From positions 2,003,501-2,067,500 of the forward strand of contig NZ_CP128494.1 of NCBI RefSeq assembly GCF_030369615.1: DNA of 64,000 bases, given 5' to 3'. Under the pieces are notes generated by a model. The model was not told the DNA's origin. It saw nothing but the letters and a program-made list of their open reading frames with translations, and made no database searches. Both the position numbers and the translations under genes were made by a program. This document shows, one piece after another, positions 9,624 through 21,313 of this stretch. The stretch is from Geobacillus stearothermophilus ATCC 12980. Lineage in GTDB: Bacteria > Bacillota > Bacilli > Bacillales > Anoxybacillaceae. Position 1 is the stretch's first letter. The number at the start of each line of letters is the position of its first letter.

Positions 9624-11876
9624 TTACACCTGCGGTTCGGCCTCGGCCGCCGCTTTTTTGGCTCCTTTCCCTTTTTTGAGCTCCTGTCCTTTCCAAACGA
9701 CCCAAAGCTGAGACGCGATGCAAAGCGACGAATAGACGCCGCACACAAGTCCAACGAGCAAGGCGAGGTTGAAATTGCGGATCGCTTCGCTGCCAAAGAT
9801 GAGCAACGCGATGACCGTAAACAAGACGGTCAATACGGTATTGACCGAGCGCGTAAATGTTTGCTGCAACGCCCGGTTGACGATATACTTCAAGTCGTCA
9901 ACCGTTTTCACTTTCCGCTTTTTCATCAAATCCCGGATGCGGTCAAACGTGACGATCGTATCGTTGATCGAGTACCCGATGATCGTCAGCACCGCGGCGA
10001 TGAATGTCAAATCGACTTCAAGACGCGTCAAGCTGAACACAGTGACAATGAAAAAGGCGTCATGCAACAGGGCAACGATCGCCGCCAACGCCATCCGCCA
10101 CTCAAAACGGATCGTCACGTAAAGAATGATGCCGATCGAGGAAATCAGCACAGCAATGAGCGCATTGCGGGCCAGCTGCTTGCCGACGACCGGAGAGACG
10201 GTGCTGATGTTTGGTTCGTTGCCATACGCTTGCTTCAATTCATTTTTCAGCTTGGCAATTTCTTGCTTATCGAGCACGCCAATCAAGCGGACGACGCCTG
10301 TTTTCCCATCCGTGCCGGACAGGACGACATCCTCCGGCTTGTAGCCGAGCCGCTCGAAATAGTCGCTCAACTCTTTCGCATCGATCGGCTGGCTGCTCGT
10401 CACCTCAACGCGCGTTCCGCTCGTGAAGTCAATGCCAAGATTCAGCCCCAGGGCAAACAACGAGATGACGCCAGCGATCGCCAATGCGCCAGAGAAAATG
10501 AAAAACTTTTTGCTATGTTTGACAAAATCCCAGCGGTCAAACTTCGTCGGCACTTCCGTTTCCTCGGTCGTTTCGGCAATGTTTAAGATTTGCGACTTTT
10601 TGACGCCAAACCACTCCGGCTTTTTATCGAGCCAGCGGCTTGACACAAGCAGTCCGAGCAACAGCCGCGTGCCATAAACAGCGGTGAGAAAGCTGACGAC
10701 GATGCTGATGATGAGCGTCGTCGCAAACCCTTTCACCGAGCTTGTCCCGTAAATAAAAAGAACAGCGCCGGCGATGATCGTCGTAAGGTTGGCGTCAAAA
10801 ATCGTCGCAAACGACCCGCGGTTGCCAGCACGGAACGCCGACAGCATCGACTTGCCGAGCTTCAGCTCCTCTTTGATCCGTTCGTACGTAATAATGTTGG
10901 CATCGACCGCCATCCCAACCCCTAAAATCAGGGCGGCAATGCCCGGCAGCGTCATCACGACGTTCATCCAATCAAACAAAAGCAAAATCAAATAAATGTA
11001 TACCGACAGCGTAATGACGGCGATGATCCCGGGAAGCCGGTAAAACCAAATCATGAACAAGAAGATCGCCGCCACACCGATGATGCCGGCCAACACCGTT
11101 TTTTGCAGGGCGTTTTTCCCAAACTGAGCGCCGACGGACGTGGAGTAAATTTCATGCAGCTCGACCGGCAGCGCGCCGGCATTGAGCAAATCGGCCAGCT
11201 GTTGCGCTTCTTTGACCGTAAAATTGCCGACGATCGACACATCCGTCTGATTGAACACTTGGTTGACTGAAGCGGCGGAAATAAATTTCGGATCCGTTTT
11301 GCCCGCTTCTTTCCGGTAGGAGTCCACCCCTTCTTTAAAATCGAGCCAAATGACTAAAATGTTGTTTGGCGGCCCCATTTTATATACTTTTTCCGTCACC
11401 TGGCGGAACTTGTCGGCGTCTTTCAATTTCAGAGCGACGCTCGGCCGGCCGTTTTCATCAAACGACAGCTTCGCTCCGCCTTGGACGAGGTCGCTTCCAT
11501 CCATAAGCACGTTGTCATTGACATCGCGGAACGTCAATTTCGCCTGCGTGGACAAAATTTCGCGCGCCTCATTTTGGTCTTTCACCCCGGCGAGCTGGAC
11601 GCGGATGCGGTTTCCTCCCTCGATGTCAACGCGCGGCTCACTGACGCCAAGGACGTTGATCCGTTTATTCAGCGCACTGACGGTGCTTTGCAGCGTCTCT
11701 TGGTCAATCTTATCGCCTTTTTTGGCCGGCTTCACTTCATACAGCACTTCAAAACCGCCTTGCAAGTCAAGGCCCAGTTTGATGTTATGTACAATTCCTT
11801 GAATCGTCGGCCCCATCACTCCGGCGAACAAAAGCAGGAGCAGAAAAAAGGCGACGATGCGGTTTCGTTTTACCAT
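9624..11876 (-). CDS. secDF: Protein translocase subunit SecDF (natural SecD-SecF fusion)
   Basis: A 750-residue membrane protein with about 12 membrane segments that uses the proton gradient to pull preproteins through SecYEG. The SecD half has the N-terminal LGLDLQGGFEVLYEV motif, the large P1 periplasmic-type domain, and the AALILGVGMAVDANIITYERI segment. The SecF half begins near residue 440, with LGIDFTSGTRVEV and IGYSINDTIVTFDRIRD. The single-chain fusion is normal for Bacillus. Start ATG at 11876. It neighbours comN, as in B. subtilis. Confidence 0.97.
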   Translation of the reverse strand: MVKRNRIVAFFLLLLLFAGVMGPTIQGIVHNIKLGLDLQGGFEVLYEVKPAKKGDKIDQETLQSTVSALNKRINVLGVSEPRVDIEGGNRIRVQLAGVKDQNEAREILSTQAKLTFRDVNDNVLMDGSDLVQGGAKLSFDENGRPSVALKLKDADKFRQVTEKVYKMGPPNNILVIWLDFKEGVDSYRKEAGKTDPKFISAASVNQVFNQTDVSIVGNFTVKEAQQLADLLNAGALPVELHEIYSTSVGAQFGKNALQKTVLAGIIGVAAIFLFMIWFYRLPGIIAVITLSVYIYLILLLFDWMNVVMTLPGIAALILGVGMAVDANIITYERIKEELKLGKSMLSAFRAGNRGSFATIFDANLTTIIAGAVLFIYGTSSVKGFATTLIISIVVSFLTAVYGTRLLLGLLVSSRWLDKKPEWFGVKKSQILNIAETTEETEVPTKFDRWDFVKHSKKFFIFSGALAIAGVISLFALGLNLGIDFTSGTRVEVTSSQPIDAKELSDYFERLGYKPEDVVLSGTDGKTGVVRLIGVLDKQEIAKLKNELKQAYGNEPNISTVSPVVGKQLARNALIAVLISSIGIILYVTIRFEWRMALAAIVALLHDAFFIVTVFSLTRLEVDLTFIAAVLTIIGYSINDTIVTFDRIRDLMKKRKVKTVDDLKYIVNRALQQTFTRSVNTVLTVLFTVIALLIFGSEAIRNFNLALLVGLVCGVYSSLCIASQLWVVWKGQELKKGKGAKKAAAEAEPQV

Positions 11877-11988
11877 TCTCCTTAAGATCCTCCTTCAACT
11901 TGCTTCAGAGCCGTCCGGTGTCGCGCCAAGCAAAACATTGGCCTCGCCTTCCATTATGAAACAGCAGCCGGCAAGTGTCAATTTTCCA

Positions 11989-12276
11989 CTATAACAACTC
12001 CTTTAAAACCCGCTCCAACTCATCATCGCCGGCCGCCTGCTGCTTATACGAACGCATCGTCAAAAATATCATATACTCGCTCGGCGAAAGAGAGAAAATG
12101 TCGCTGACCAACTCATGCAGTTTTTTTTCCGCCGGCCGATGCTTCCACTTTCGGGAACATAAACATTCCCACAGCCCGTCCATCGTCACTTGCGTATAGC
12201 CGAGAAGACGAAACTCATCGCACTTCGACTCGAGCGCCGGCATGAGCTGTTCGCGCAGCTTCCGGTTTTCATCCAT
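11989..12276 (-). CDS. comN: Post-transcriptional regulator ComN-like
   Basis: A 95-residue soluble protein (MDENRKLREQL…DELERVLKELL). Its position between secDF and divergent spoVB matches B. subtilis comN (yrzD), about the same length, which promotes comE operon mRNA accumulation and competence. Start ATG at 12276 follows GGGGGT. An upstream in-frame extension is rejected because it reads into the divergent spoVB control region. With a full pilus locus in the same window, a competence role is plausible but not shown. Confidence 0.8.
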   Translation of the reverse strand: MDENRKLREQLMPALESKCDEFRLLGYTQVTMDGLWECLCSRKWKHRPAEKKLHELVSDIFSLSPSEYMIFLTMRSYKQQAAGDDELERVLKELL

Positions 12277-12387
12277 CCCCCATACCCCCTTGTATCCATT
12301 GCCGCCTGCCAATCTTGTCATGCTTGGCCATGGGCCTTGCATATATTGTATAAAAGATGGAGGCATTTGAGAAGGCAGGGGGAGAAA

Positions 12388-13950
12388 ATGTCTAAATTTT
12401 TACAAGGTACGGTCATTTTAATCGTCGCTGGCTTTATTACGAAAATTCTCGGCTTCATCAACCGAATTGTCGTCGCCCGCATGATCGGCGATGAAGGAGT
12501 CGGGCTGTACATGATGGCCGTGCCGACGCTCGTTTTAGCGATTACCGCGACGCAGATCGGGCTTCCGGTCGCCATTTCCAAACTCGTCGCCGAAGCAGAG
12601 GCGGCCGGCGACCGGCAACGGGTGAAACAAATTCTCGTCGTGTCGCTGGCCACCACCGGCGCGCTAAGCATCGTGCTTCTGCCGGCGTTGATCGCTGTTG
12701 CGCCATGGCTCTCCCGGACGATGTTCACCGACCCGCGTACGTACTATCCGCTTCTTGCCATCGCTCCAATTGTGCCGATCGTCGCCATCTCTTCGGTGCT
12801 GCGCGGCTACTTTCAAGGACGCCAGCAAATGAAACCGTACGCCTACTCGCTCTTGCTGGAACAAATCGTCCGCATCAGCTTGATCGCCTTATGCACACAG
12901 CCGCTTTTGCCGTACGGCGTCGAGTATGCCGCCGCCGGCGCCATGGCGTCTTCCGTTCTCGGCGAGCTGGCAGCATTATTGTATTTACTGTTTTTATTTA
13001 AGGTTAAAAAATCGATTCGCCTGCGGACAAAGTTTTTTCACTACGTCCAAGCCGGCAAAGAGACGTTCGTCCGCCTCATGCGCATTGCCTTGCCAACGAC
13101 CGGCGGCCGTTTGATCGGCTCGCTTTCTTGGTTTTTTGAGCCAATCGTCGTCGCCAACAGCTTGGCATTGGCCGGCATCGCCGCCTCCACTGCCACAAGG
13201 CAATACGGACAGCTTGTCGGCTACGCGCTGCCGTTGTTGACGTTGCCGTCGTTTATTACGTACGCGCTTTCGACCACCCTGGTGCCGGCCATCAGCGAAG
13301 CCATGGCGCAACGCAAGCTGCTTTTGGTCGAATACCGGATCACCCAGGCGATGCGCTTGTCGCTTATCACCGGCGGCCTTTCCACCGTCATTCTTTACTT
13401 GTTCGCCGAGCCGCTCATGCGCTGGATGTACGGCACAAGTGAAGCCGCGATCTTTATTCAAGTGATGGCGCCGTTTTTCTTATTGTATTATTTCCAAGGC
13501 CCGCTGCAGGCGGTCTTGCAAGGACTGGACTTGGCGAAAGCCGCCATGACGAACAGCTTGATCGGAGCAGTGGTGAAGCTCGTGTGCATCTTCGTCCTTG
13601 CTTCCCGTCCAAGTTTGGGCATTATGGGCGCGGCGCTGGCGACTGCAGTCAGCACCGTTCTTGTGACGTTGCTTCACTTTGCCACGGTCGTCAAGATGGT
13701 GTCTTTTTCCATCGATGCACGCGAGTACATCAAAGCGCTTGGCGCCATCATCGCTGCGGGCGCAATCGGCTATGCGCTCTCCCGCCATCCGCTTTTGGCG
13801 GTGCCCGCACCGCTTTGGACGCTGCTTGCCATGGCCGCGACAGCCGCCCTATATGCCGCCTGCCTCATTCTGTTCCGGCTCATCCGGCGCGAAGAGCTCG
13901 TCTACCTTCCGGGGCTGCACTGGCTGGCCGGCAAAAACAAGCGAAAATAA
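12388..13950 (+). CDS. spoVB: Stage V sporulation protein B (MurJ/MATE-like flippase family)
   Basis: A 520-residue polytopic membrane protein of the MVF/polysaccharide-flippase superfamily, with about 14 hydrophobic segments. It opens with SKFLQGTVILIVAGFITKIL and has the family-typical RIVVARMIGDEGVGLYMMAVP. In B. subtilis SpoVB is needed for spore cortex peptidoglycan synthesis, probably exporting lipid-linked precursor in the mother cell. Start ATG at 12388 has GGGGGAG 4–5 nt upstream. The upstream in-frame sequence overlaps divergent comN and is not coding. A sigma-E promoter is expected, but no convincing one was read. Confidence 0.94.
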   Translation: MSKFLQGTVILIVAGFITKILGFINRIVVARMIGDEGVGLYMMAVPTLVLAITATQIGLPVAISKLVAEAEAAGDRQRVKQILVVSLATTGALSIVLLPALIAVAPWLSRTMFTDPRTYYPLLAIAPIVPIVAISSVLRGYFQGRQQMKPYAYSLLLEQIVRISLIALCTQPLLPYGVEYAAAGAMASSVLGELAALLYLLFLFKVKKSIRLRTKFFHYVQAGKETFVRLMRIALPTTGGRLIGSLSWFFEPIVVANSLALAGIAASTATRQYGQLVGYALPLLTLPSFITYALSTTLVPAISEAMAQRKLLLVEYRITQAMRLSLITGGLSTVILYLFAEPLMRWMYGTSEAAIFIQVMAPFFLLYYFQGPLQAVLQGLDLAKAAMTNSLIGAVVKLVCIFVLASRPSLGIMGAALATAVSTVLVTLLHFATVVKMVSFSIDAREYIKALGAIIAAGAIGYALSRHPLLAVPAPLWTLLAMAATAALYAACLILFRLIRREELVYLPGLHWLAGKNKRK

Positions 13951-14016
13951 ACGTCTAAACCTGTCCGGCGGTGAATATATTGTGGTAAAAAGCGTTTGGG
14001 CCAAGGAGGGATTGCG

Positions 14017-14400
14017 GTGTCACGGCTTGGCAGCGCACTGGTGTATGGAATCGCCACAGTTTTTGTGTTGGCGGCGCTCGTCAGCTTCATTTTTTCGTTG
14101 TTGCTCAAATGGACGGACATTCACGAATCGTCGCTCACCTGGATCGTGTTTGCCGCCTCGGTTGTCTCGCTGTTTATCGGCGGCGTTGTCGCCGGCGGAA
14201 AAAGCCAAGAAAAAGGATGGCTCGCCGGCGGGCTGACCGGCCTCTTATTTACGGCGATCATCTTTTTGTTTCAATTTCTTGGCATGGAAAAATCGTTTAC
14301 CGTCGAACAATGGCTGTACCACCTTGCCTTTTTCGCCGCTGCTTCCTTAGGTGGCATCGTCGGAGTCAATTTGTCATCGTCGCGCTATGAACGGACGTAA
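14017..14400 (+). CDS. TIGR04086 family (YrzE-like) membrane protein
   Basis: A 127-residue integral membrane protein with four hydrophobic segments (around residues 5–28, 40–60, 70–90, 98–118). GTG at 14017 follows AAGGAGGG with 6-nt spacing. The longer TTG start would place the Shine-Dalgarno inside the gene. It lies between spoVB and yajC like B. subtilis yrzE. Glycine-rich helix ends (FIGGVVAGGKSQEKGWLAGGLTG) resemble the TIGR04086 family. Function unknown. Confidence 0.8.
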   Translation: MSRLGSALVYGIATVFVLAALVSFIFSLLLKWTDIHESSLTWIVFAASVVSLFIGGVVAGGKSQEKGWLAGGLTGLLFTAIIFLFQFLGMEKSFTVEQWLYHLAFFAAASLGGIVGVNLSSSRYERT

Positions 14401-14423
14401 AAACGACAAACCATCGCAAAAGC

Positions 14424-14458
14424 AAAAGGTGTCCTCAAGGCAAACGGGACACCTTTTG
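14424..14458. terminator. Bidirectional terminator between convergent genes
   Basis: AAAAGGTGTCC (14424–14434) and GGACACCTTTT (14447–14457) form an 11-bp stem with A and T tracts on both sides. It can serve the plus-strand membrane protein gene and the minus-strand yajC operon. Confidence 0.85.
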
Positions 14459-14563
14459 TGATGGAGAGCGCGATGGTAAGAAACGAGATTGCGTCTCGCT
14501 CGCGCTTTTCACACCGCCGTTCAAATCGGCGCTCAAGCTTAGATGCCGATGGCCGCGCTTTCG

Positions 14564-14836
14564 CTACGCCTTACTTTCCGCCACCACTTCTCTCACCGCG
14601 GAGCGGTCGAACGTCAGTCGCGTGCCGTCGCCGGCGCGAACGATGATTTTGTCCTCATCGACCGAGTCGATGATGCCGTGCAATCCACCGATCGTGATGA
14701 TTTTATCGCCTTTTTTCAAATTCGCCTGCATTTGCTGGATGGCGCGTTGCCGTTTTTGTTGCGGGCGAATGAGCAAAAAGTAGAAAAACACAAAAAACAG
14801 CACAATCGGCAACAAATTGGCGATCACTGCGTTCAT
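14564..14836 (-). CDS. yajC: Preprotein translocase accessory subunit YajC
   Basis: A 90-residue single-pass membrane protein of the SecDF-YajC complex. The membrane segment (residues 4–22, IVLFFVFFYFLL) is followed by the signature RPQQKRQR and a beta-rich cytosolic domain (KKGDKIITIGGLHGII). Start ATG 14836 is preceded by AAGGAGGGGG with 5-nt spacing. It is last in the queA-tgt-yajC unit. Confidence 0.93.
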   Translation of the reverse strand: MNAVIANLLPIVLFFVFFYFLLIRPQQKRQRAIQQMQANLKKGDKIITIGGLHGIIDSVDEDKIIVRAGDGTRLTFDRSAVREVVAESKA

Positions 14837-14859
14837 GCAATCCCCCTCCTTTCCGGTCG

Positions 14860-17048
<2,189 letters not shown>

Positions 17049-17063
17049 GCAGTTCTCCTTCCT

Positions 17064-17270
17064 TCAGCGAAATCGTCCGAGTACGTAAAAAATCAACGAT
17101 AACACAACGCTCAGCAAGATGGATGTCACAACGGGAAAATAAAACGTCATATTCCCTTTGCGGATGACGATATCCCCCGGCAAGCGGCCGAGTTTGACAA
17201 ACTGCATGACAAACCCGACAATGATGAGCACAACGCCGATCGTCATGATCAACTTTGGCAAGCTGTTCAC
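17064..17270 (-). CDS. DUF2905 small membrane protein
   Basis: A 68-residue protein with two hydrophobic segments (about 5–25 and 45–66) flanking [13 protein letters not shown], the hallmark of DUF2905 (YrzS-like). GTG start overlaps the ruvB stop as GTGA, so it is translationally coupled to ruvB. Function unknown. Same position between ruvB and queA as in B. subtilis. Confidence 0.88.
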   Translation of the reverse strand: MNSLPKLIMTIGVVLIIVGFVMQFVKLGRLPGDIVIRKGNMTFYFPVVTSILLSVVLSLIFYVLGRFR

Positions 17271-18268
17271 CGCTTCGGAACCTCCATTTCGAAATGGGCA
17301 TACGCAGCCGGCGTGACGACGCGCCCGCGCGGCGTCCGCTGCAGCAAACCGATTTGCAGCAAATACGGCTCATACACTTCTTCAATCGTCTGCGCCTCTT
17401 CCCCGATCACCGCCGCCATCGTTTCAAGCCCGACCGGGCCGCCGGCGAACTTCTCAATGATCGCTAAAAGCAGCTTATGGTCAATGTGATCAAGCCCGAG
17501 CCGGTCGACCTGCAGCCGCTCGAGCGCCTCGACAGCGAGCGGCAGGGTAATTTCACCGTCCCCGCGCACTTGCGCAAAATCGCGGACGCGCCGCAGCAAA
17601 CGGTTGGCGATGCGCGGCGTGCCGCGCGCCCGACGGGCAAGCTCAAGCGCCGCTTCGCGCTCGATGCCGATTTGCAAGATGGCCGCCGCCCGCTCAATGA
17701 TTTGGGCGAGTTGGTCGACGTGATAGTATTCGAGCCGGCTGATGACACCAAACCGGTCGCGAAGCGGCGCCGACAGCGCCCCGGCTCTCGTCGTCGCCCC
17801 GACGAGCGTAAACGGCGGCAAGTCGAGGCGAAGCGTGCGCGCATCCGGCCCTTTGCCAATCGAGATATCTAAGCAATAATCTTCCATCGCCGGATAGAGC
17901 ACCTCTTCCACCGCCCGCGGCAGCCGGTGGATCTCATCAATAAAGAGCACATCCCCCGGCTCAAGCGAAGTGAGAAGCGCCGCCAAATCTCCCGGCCGCT
18001 CGAGCGCCGGTCCAGATGTCGCTCGCAGCTTGACGCCCATTTCATTGGCGATGATCACGGCCAGCGTCGTTTTCCCAAGCCCCGGCGGCCCATACAGCAG
18101 CACATGGTCAAGCGTCTCCTCGCGCAGCTTGGCCGCTTCAATGAACACCCGCAAGTTTTCTTTCACTTTATCTTGCCCGATATACTCATGCAAATATTGC
18201 GGACGCAAACTCGGTTCCAATGCCGCCTCGCCGCCTAGGGCAGCGCTGGATACGATCCGGTCATCCAC
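17267..18268 (-). CDS. ruvB: Holliday junction branch-migration ATPase RuvB
   Basis: A 333-residue AAA+ motor that forms hexameric rings on RuvA-bound Holliday junctions. Walker [12 protein letters not shown] (near residue 60), Walker [10 protein letters not shown], sensor 1 VGATTRAG and the arginine-finger region LRDRFGV are all present, plus the C-terminal winged helix with [27 protein letters not shown] prefer GTG at 18268, since GGGAGGG lies 7 nt upstream. The in-frame ATG at 18274 abuts that site. Confidence 0.96.
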   Translation of the reverse strand: MDDRIVSSAALGGEAALEPSLRPQYLHEYIGQDKVKENLRVFIEAAKLREETLDHVLLYGPPGLGKTTLAVIIANEMGVKLRATSGPALERPGDLAALLTSLEPGDVLFIDEIHRLPRAVEEVLYPAMEDYCLDISIGKGPDARTLRLDLPPFTLVGATTRAGALSAPLRDRFGVISRLEYYHVDQLAQIIERAAAILQIGIEREAALELARRARGTPRIANRLLRRVRDFAQVRGDGEITLPLAVEALERLQVDRLGLDHIDHKLLLAIIEKFAGGPVGLETMAAVIGEEAQTIEEVYEPYLLQIGLLQRTPRGRVVTPAAYAHFEMEVPKR

Positions 18269-18301
18269 CGCCATCCCTCCCTTCTTGGTTTCCTCCTTTC
18301 C

Positions 18302-18886
18302 TTACTTGAGCAAGAGCGCCAACGCCCGCTTCACATATTGCTCCGTCGACATCGCTTCACTGCGGAGCGCCGGAATGATTTTTTCAATTTCCCGCTCGGC
18401 GTAACCGAGCGCCTTGAGCGCAGCGACCGCCTCAGCCAGCTCTCCGGAAAGCGGGGCGGCCGAACGTGCAGCCGCCGGCGCCGCAAGCGCTCCGAGCTTC
18501 CCTTTTAAATCCAAAATCATTTGCCGAGCCGTCTTTTTGCCTACGCCTGGAAACTTGCATAAAAACGCCTCGTTTTCTTCCTCGATGGCCCGCGCCAGTT
18601 CATCCGGACGCCCGGCCGCCAAAATGGCAAGACCCCCTTTCGGACCGATGCCGGACACTTGAAGCAGCTTAGTGAACAAGTTGCGCTCTTCGCGCGTGGA
18701 AAACCCGTATAAAGCGTGCACATCTTCGCGCACATATTCGTATGTATACACCGTCACCACCGCCTCGCGGCTCTCGCGAAAGGCAAACGGATTCGGCGTA
18801 AAAATTTCGTAGCCGATGCCATGATGGTCAATGACGATATATTCCGGGCAGACGTAGTCGACGTACCCGCGGATAAACTCGATCAA
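18302..18886 (-). CDS. ruvA: Holliday junction DNA helicase subunit RuvA
   Basis: A 194-residue junction-binding tetramer subunit. OB-fold N-terminus ([12 protein letters not shown]), helix-hairpin-helix motifs [16 protein letters not shown] and [23 protein letters not shown], and a C-terminal three-helix domain contacting RuvB ([15 protein letters not shown]). Start is TTG at 18886 with GGGGAGGAG 7 nt upstream, aligned with the family N-terminus (usually MIEF). The longer open frame runs into the promoter region. It is 33 nt before ruvB. Confidence 0.95.
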   Translation of the reverse strand: MIEFIRGYVDYVCPEYIVIDHHGIGYEIFTPNPFAFRESREAVVTVYTYEYVREDVHALYGFSTREERNLFTKLLQVSGIGPKGGLAILAAGRPDELARAIEEENEAFLCKFPGVGKKTARQMILDLKGKLGALAAPAAARSAAPLSGELAEAVAALKALGYAEREIEKIIPALRSEAMSTEQYVKRALALLLK

Positions 18887-18943
18887 TGGAACGCTCCTCC
18901 CCTTTTCTCGTCCTTTCATTGTATCATATGATTTCATTATAGC

Positions 18944-18978
18944 AAAAAGAAATCCCGTGATGCGCATCGCACCACGGG
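18944..18978 (-). terminator. Intrinsic terminator of bofC
   Basis: Minus strand CCCGTGGTGCG and CGCATCACGGG pair (one G·U) with a 3-nt loop, followed by ATTTCTTTTT. Located between the bofC stop and ruvA. Confidence 0.85.
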
Positions 18979-18990
18979 CTTGTTGCCGCT

Positions 18991-19467
18991 TTACTGGACA
19001 ACCGCAAAATGGCGGTACATTTCAATCACTTGTTCGTATTGTTCTTTCGAGAGGACGCGAATTCCTTGCTTCAGCTTTTCTTGCTGACGGCTTTCGAGCT
19101 TTTGCACGTCGATTTGGAAAAACGACTGGATGATTTCGCTCGACTGGCCCGGTTTGCCGTTGAAGATAGACAACGTGCCATCGTCCGTAATTCCGAAGTA
19201 GCCGTTTGTTTTTAACAACGGCGAAATGTCGTTGATTGTTTTGAGAAACACGATCGTCTGATCATCGAGCGTCACGAGTTGCCAACCGCGATATTTTTTC
19301 CATATTTCTGTCATCGAATCGACGGTTTCGGTGACTTTCTCTTCGCTCATCTCTCCGTCCAAGTATTGCCGCTCGAGCACAATCGTCATCTTAACCGGTG
19401 CGGCGGAGGCCGAATGAACCGGTAACACGATGGCGGCGATCCACATTATGAGGGAAAGAATTCGCAT
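18991..19467 (-). CDS. bofC: Forespore intercompartmental signalling protein BofC
   Basis: A 158-residue secreted protein with a signal peptide (residues 1–22, ending AASA/ASAA). In B. subtilis BofC is made in the forespore under sigma-G and inhibits SpoIVB, thereby timing pro-sigma-K processing by SpoIVFB, which is also encoded in this window (33.4 kb). The conserved [23 protein letters not shown] segment and C-terminal [29 protein letters not shown] match the family. ATG follows AGAGAGGA. It is beside ruvA, as in B. subtilis. Confidence 0.9.
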   Translation of the reverse strand: MRILSLIMWIAAIVLPVHSASAAPVKMTIVLERQYLDGEMSEEKVTETVDSMTEIWKKYRGWQLVTLDDQTIVFLKTINDISPLLKTNGYFGITDDGTLSIFNGKPGQSSEIIQSFFQIDVQKLESRQQEKLKQGIRVLSKEQYEQVIEMYRHFAVVQ

Positions 19468-19500
19468 CGTTTGTTCCTCTCTTCTCGGATGATGGTTCCT

Positions 19501-19632
19501 TTACGCCACTAGTTTTACCAGCGGACGCCATTTTATTCCTTGATCCATCAGCTTTTTTGCCAAGCAAGCTGCCGCCGATCCAAAAAGTGGGGCGGGGATT
19601 CGAGCCAACGGCGCTCGATCATCATATTCCAT
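19501..19632 (-). CDS. Possible small ORF (43 codons), doubtful
   Basis: An open frame of 43 codons (MEYDDRAPLARIPAPL…) runs from ATG 19632 to TAA 19501 between yebC and bofC. It has only a weak GGTCGTGG site and uses codons rare in its neighbours (CGA, ATA, CTA), so it may be chance or a remnant. No known family recognised. Apart from this and the yebC terminator, I see nothing else in this 227-bp gap. Confidence 0.2.
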   Translation of the reverse strand: MEYDDRAPLARIPAPLFGSAAACLAKKLMDQGIKWRPLVKLVA

Positions 19633-19660
19633 TATGTTCCACGACCTTCGAACGTATGTA

Positions 19661-19689
19661 CAAAAAAATCCGCCGGCTTCGCCGACGGA
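19661..19689 (-). terminator. Intrinsic terminator of yebC
   Basis: Minus strand TCCGTCGGC and GCCGGCGGA form a 9-bp stem (one G·U) with a GAA loop, followed by seven T. It lies just after the yebC stop. Confidence 0.9.
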
Positions 19690-19694
19690 CGTCG

Positions 19695-20435
19695 CTACTC
19701 CTCAAGCACCGATTCGTCCAAATTATGGTACACTTCTTGGACGTCATCATCATCTTCAAGCGTATCGATCAACTTCAGCATTTTTTTTAAATCGTCGCCC
19801 TCAAGCGTCGTATACGTTTGCGGAATCATCGTAATTTCCGCGCTGGCAAACGTGAATCCTTGCTGTTCCAGCTCGTCTTTCACCGTTTCAAACGATTCGG
19901 GCGCTGTATAAATTTCGAACGATTCGTCCGTTGTTTCCATCTCCTCGGCGCCCGCTTCAATGGCCAACAGCAGCAATTCATCCTCATCAACGTTATGCTG
20001 TTCGCGGTCAATCACGAGCAGCCCTTTGCGCTCGAACAAATAGGAGACGCAACCCGTTTCCCCTAAATTGCCGCCGTTTTTCGAAAACGCCGCACGCACG
20101 TTGGCGGCGGTGCGGTTTTTATTATCCGTCAGGCAAACGACCATGACGGCAACGCCGCCTGGTCCATATCCTTCGTAGCGAATTTCCTCATAGTTGGTAT
20201 GTTCTTGGGTTCCAGTTGCTTTTTTAATCGCCCGTTCGATGTTTTCGCTCGGCATGTTGGCCGCTTTCGCCTTCTCAATGACAAGGCGCAGGCTCGGATT
20301 GGACGCTGGATCGCCTCCGCCGCTTTTGGCGGCCACATAAATTTCCTTCGCCAGTTTCATGAACAGTTTGCCGCGTTTGGCATCTTGAGCATTTTTCCGC
20401 CGTTGGATATTTTTCCACTTCGAATGTCCAGCCAT
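19695..20435 (-). CDS. YebC/PmpR family DNA-binding regulator (translation-associated TACO1 family)
   Basis: A 246-residue protein with the invariant start [20 protein letters not shown] and the motifs [10 protein letters not shown] and [13 protein letters not shown]. Bacterial members have been described both as transcription factors and, more recently, as factors easing ribosome stalling at proline runs. The YebC1 or YebC2 subtype cannot be decided by eye. ATG at 20435 with AGAGGAG upstream; the longer open frame has no similarity. Counterpart of B. subtilis yrbC at the same locus. Confidence 0.93.
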   Translation of the reverse strand: MAGHSKWKNIQRRKNAQDAKRGKLFMKLAKEIYVAAKSGGGDPASNPSLRLVIEKAKAANMPSENIERAIKKATGTQEHTNYEEIRYEGYGPGGVAVMVVCLTDNKNRTAANVRAAFSKNGGNLGETGCVSYLFERKGLLVIDREQHNVDEDELLLLAIEAGAEEMETTDESFEIYTAPESFETVKDELEQQGFTFASAEITMIPQTYTTLEGDDLKKMLKLIDTLEDDDDVQEVYHNLDESVLEE

Positions 20436-20531
20436 CGACAGTTCTCCTCTCATCGCAACGGAATGTTCCGATTATTACTATAGCAAAAAACGCGGAAATT
20501 GTCAGCCAGCTCCAGCGAAGGAGCAGCCATG

Positions 20532-20566
20532 AAAAAAGGCGCCCCGCTTTTTTGGGACGCCTTTTT
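20532..20566. terminator. Terminator after the spore lipoprotein gene
   Basis: AAAGGCGTCCC and GGGGCGCCTTT pair across a short loop, with A/T runs on both sides. It follows the minus-strand YhcN/YlaJ-family gene at 20574. Confidence 0.85.
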
Positions 20567-20573
20567 CGGTTTG

Positions 20574-21308
20574 TCACCGAGTGTTTTCCGGCCGTTCTTG
20601 AATCGTGCCATCGATAAAAATGGTGCGCAAATCACGGCGGATTTCTTCCATATTGATTGGAGTCCCGCGTCGAAGCGCGTTGTCAATCGTGCGAATGCGG
20701 TGGTACATGCTCGGATTCGAGGTGACGCGCACCCGCTTGCCGTCCGCGTACGGAGCGACCGCTTGCTCGACACGCTTCTCAAGCCGCTTGGGATGGCGGG
20801 CGTCTGTGGCAATCGCGATGAGCGCCTGATCGCCATACACAACCGCGCGGGCATCGTCGACTCCGTTCACCGCTGCGGCGCGGCGGGAAAGCTTCTCAGC
20901 CAAACCGCCGGCATAGCTTCGGTAGTACGACGGGTGCGGATCGACGTTTAGCGAGTGCAAATGCCCATGGTAGTTGTAATCACTGTCACCGAAATCGACG
21001 TCGGGCGGAAGAGCCGGAACGTCCGTGTCAAACCGGGTCGCTGCTGGTCCTCCGAGGCGGCCGTCGTCCGTCAAATAATCGGTGACCGGACCGCGGCGCG
21101 CCCATATATAACGGTTGTCATAATTGAGCGCATTCGTCCCATATTGGCCATAGCGGAAATCGTCGCCTCGCTCCGTCGAGTAAAAACCGATCGGTCTCGC
21201 CGCATCATGATAACGCTGCGCCCCTTCCTCATTCGCCCGGTAGTTGGTGCATGAGGCGAGCAATCCGGCGACCGACAACACGCCGATCCATCTGACCGCG
21301 TATCTCAA
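20574..21308 (-). CDS. YhcN/YlaJ family spore lipoprotein (CoxA-like)
   Basis: A 244-residue lipoprotein with signal peptide and lipobox LLASC (Cys20). The mature part is Tyr/Asp-rich (Y-D-N-R-Y patches), followed by a YhcN/YlaJ domain from about residue 135 (LAEKLSRRAAAVNGVDDARAVVYGDQALIAI). That domain is typical of spore membrane or cortex proteins. In B. subtilis coxA (yrbB), a cortex protein of this family, lies beside safA; here nadE and a kinase-like gene intervene. Start is TTG at 21308 with AAGGGGGG upstream, and that G run can pair with an upstream C run (see 21314–21390). Confidence 0.85.
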   Translation of the reverse strand: MRYAVRWIGVLSVAGLLASCTNYRANEEGAQRYHDAARPIGFYSTERGDDFRYGQYGTNALNYDNRYIWARRGPVTDYLTDDGRLGGPAATRFDTDVPALPPDVDFGDSDYNYHGHLHSLNVDPHPSYYRSYAGGLAEKLSRRAAAVNGVDDARAVVYGDQALIAIATDARHPKRLEKRVEQAVAPYADGKRVRVTSNPSMYHRIRTIDNALRRGTPINMEEIRRDLRTIFIDGTIQERPENTR

Positions 21309-21313
21309 TGGAA

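Noticed and set aside
8578-9744. Long N-terminal extension (86 residues) of the CDF transporter
   Set aside because: The extension overlaps the secDF terminator and 3' end, has no family similarity, and a good ribosome site precedes the internal ATG.
12340-12388. Sigma-E promoter for spoVB around CATATATT
   Set aside because: The -10-like element has no matching -35 at 14–15 bp, so it was not listed.
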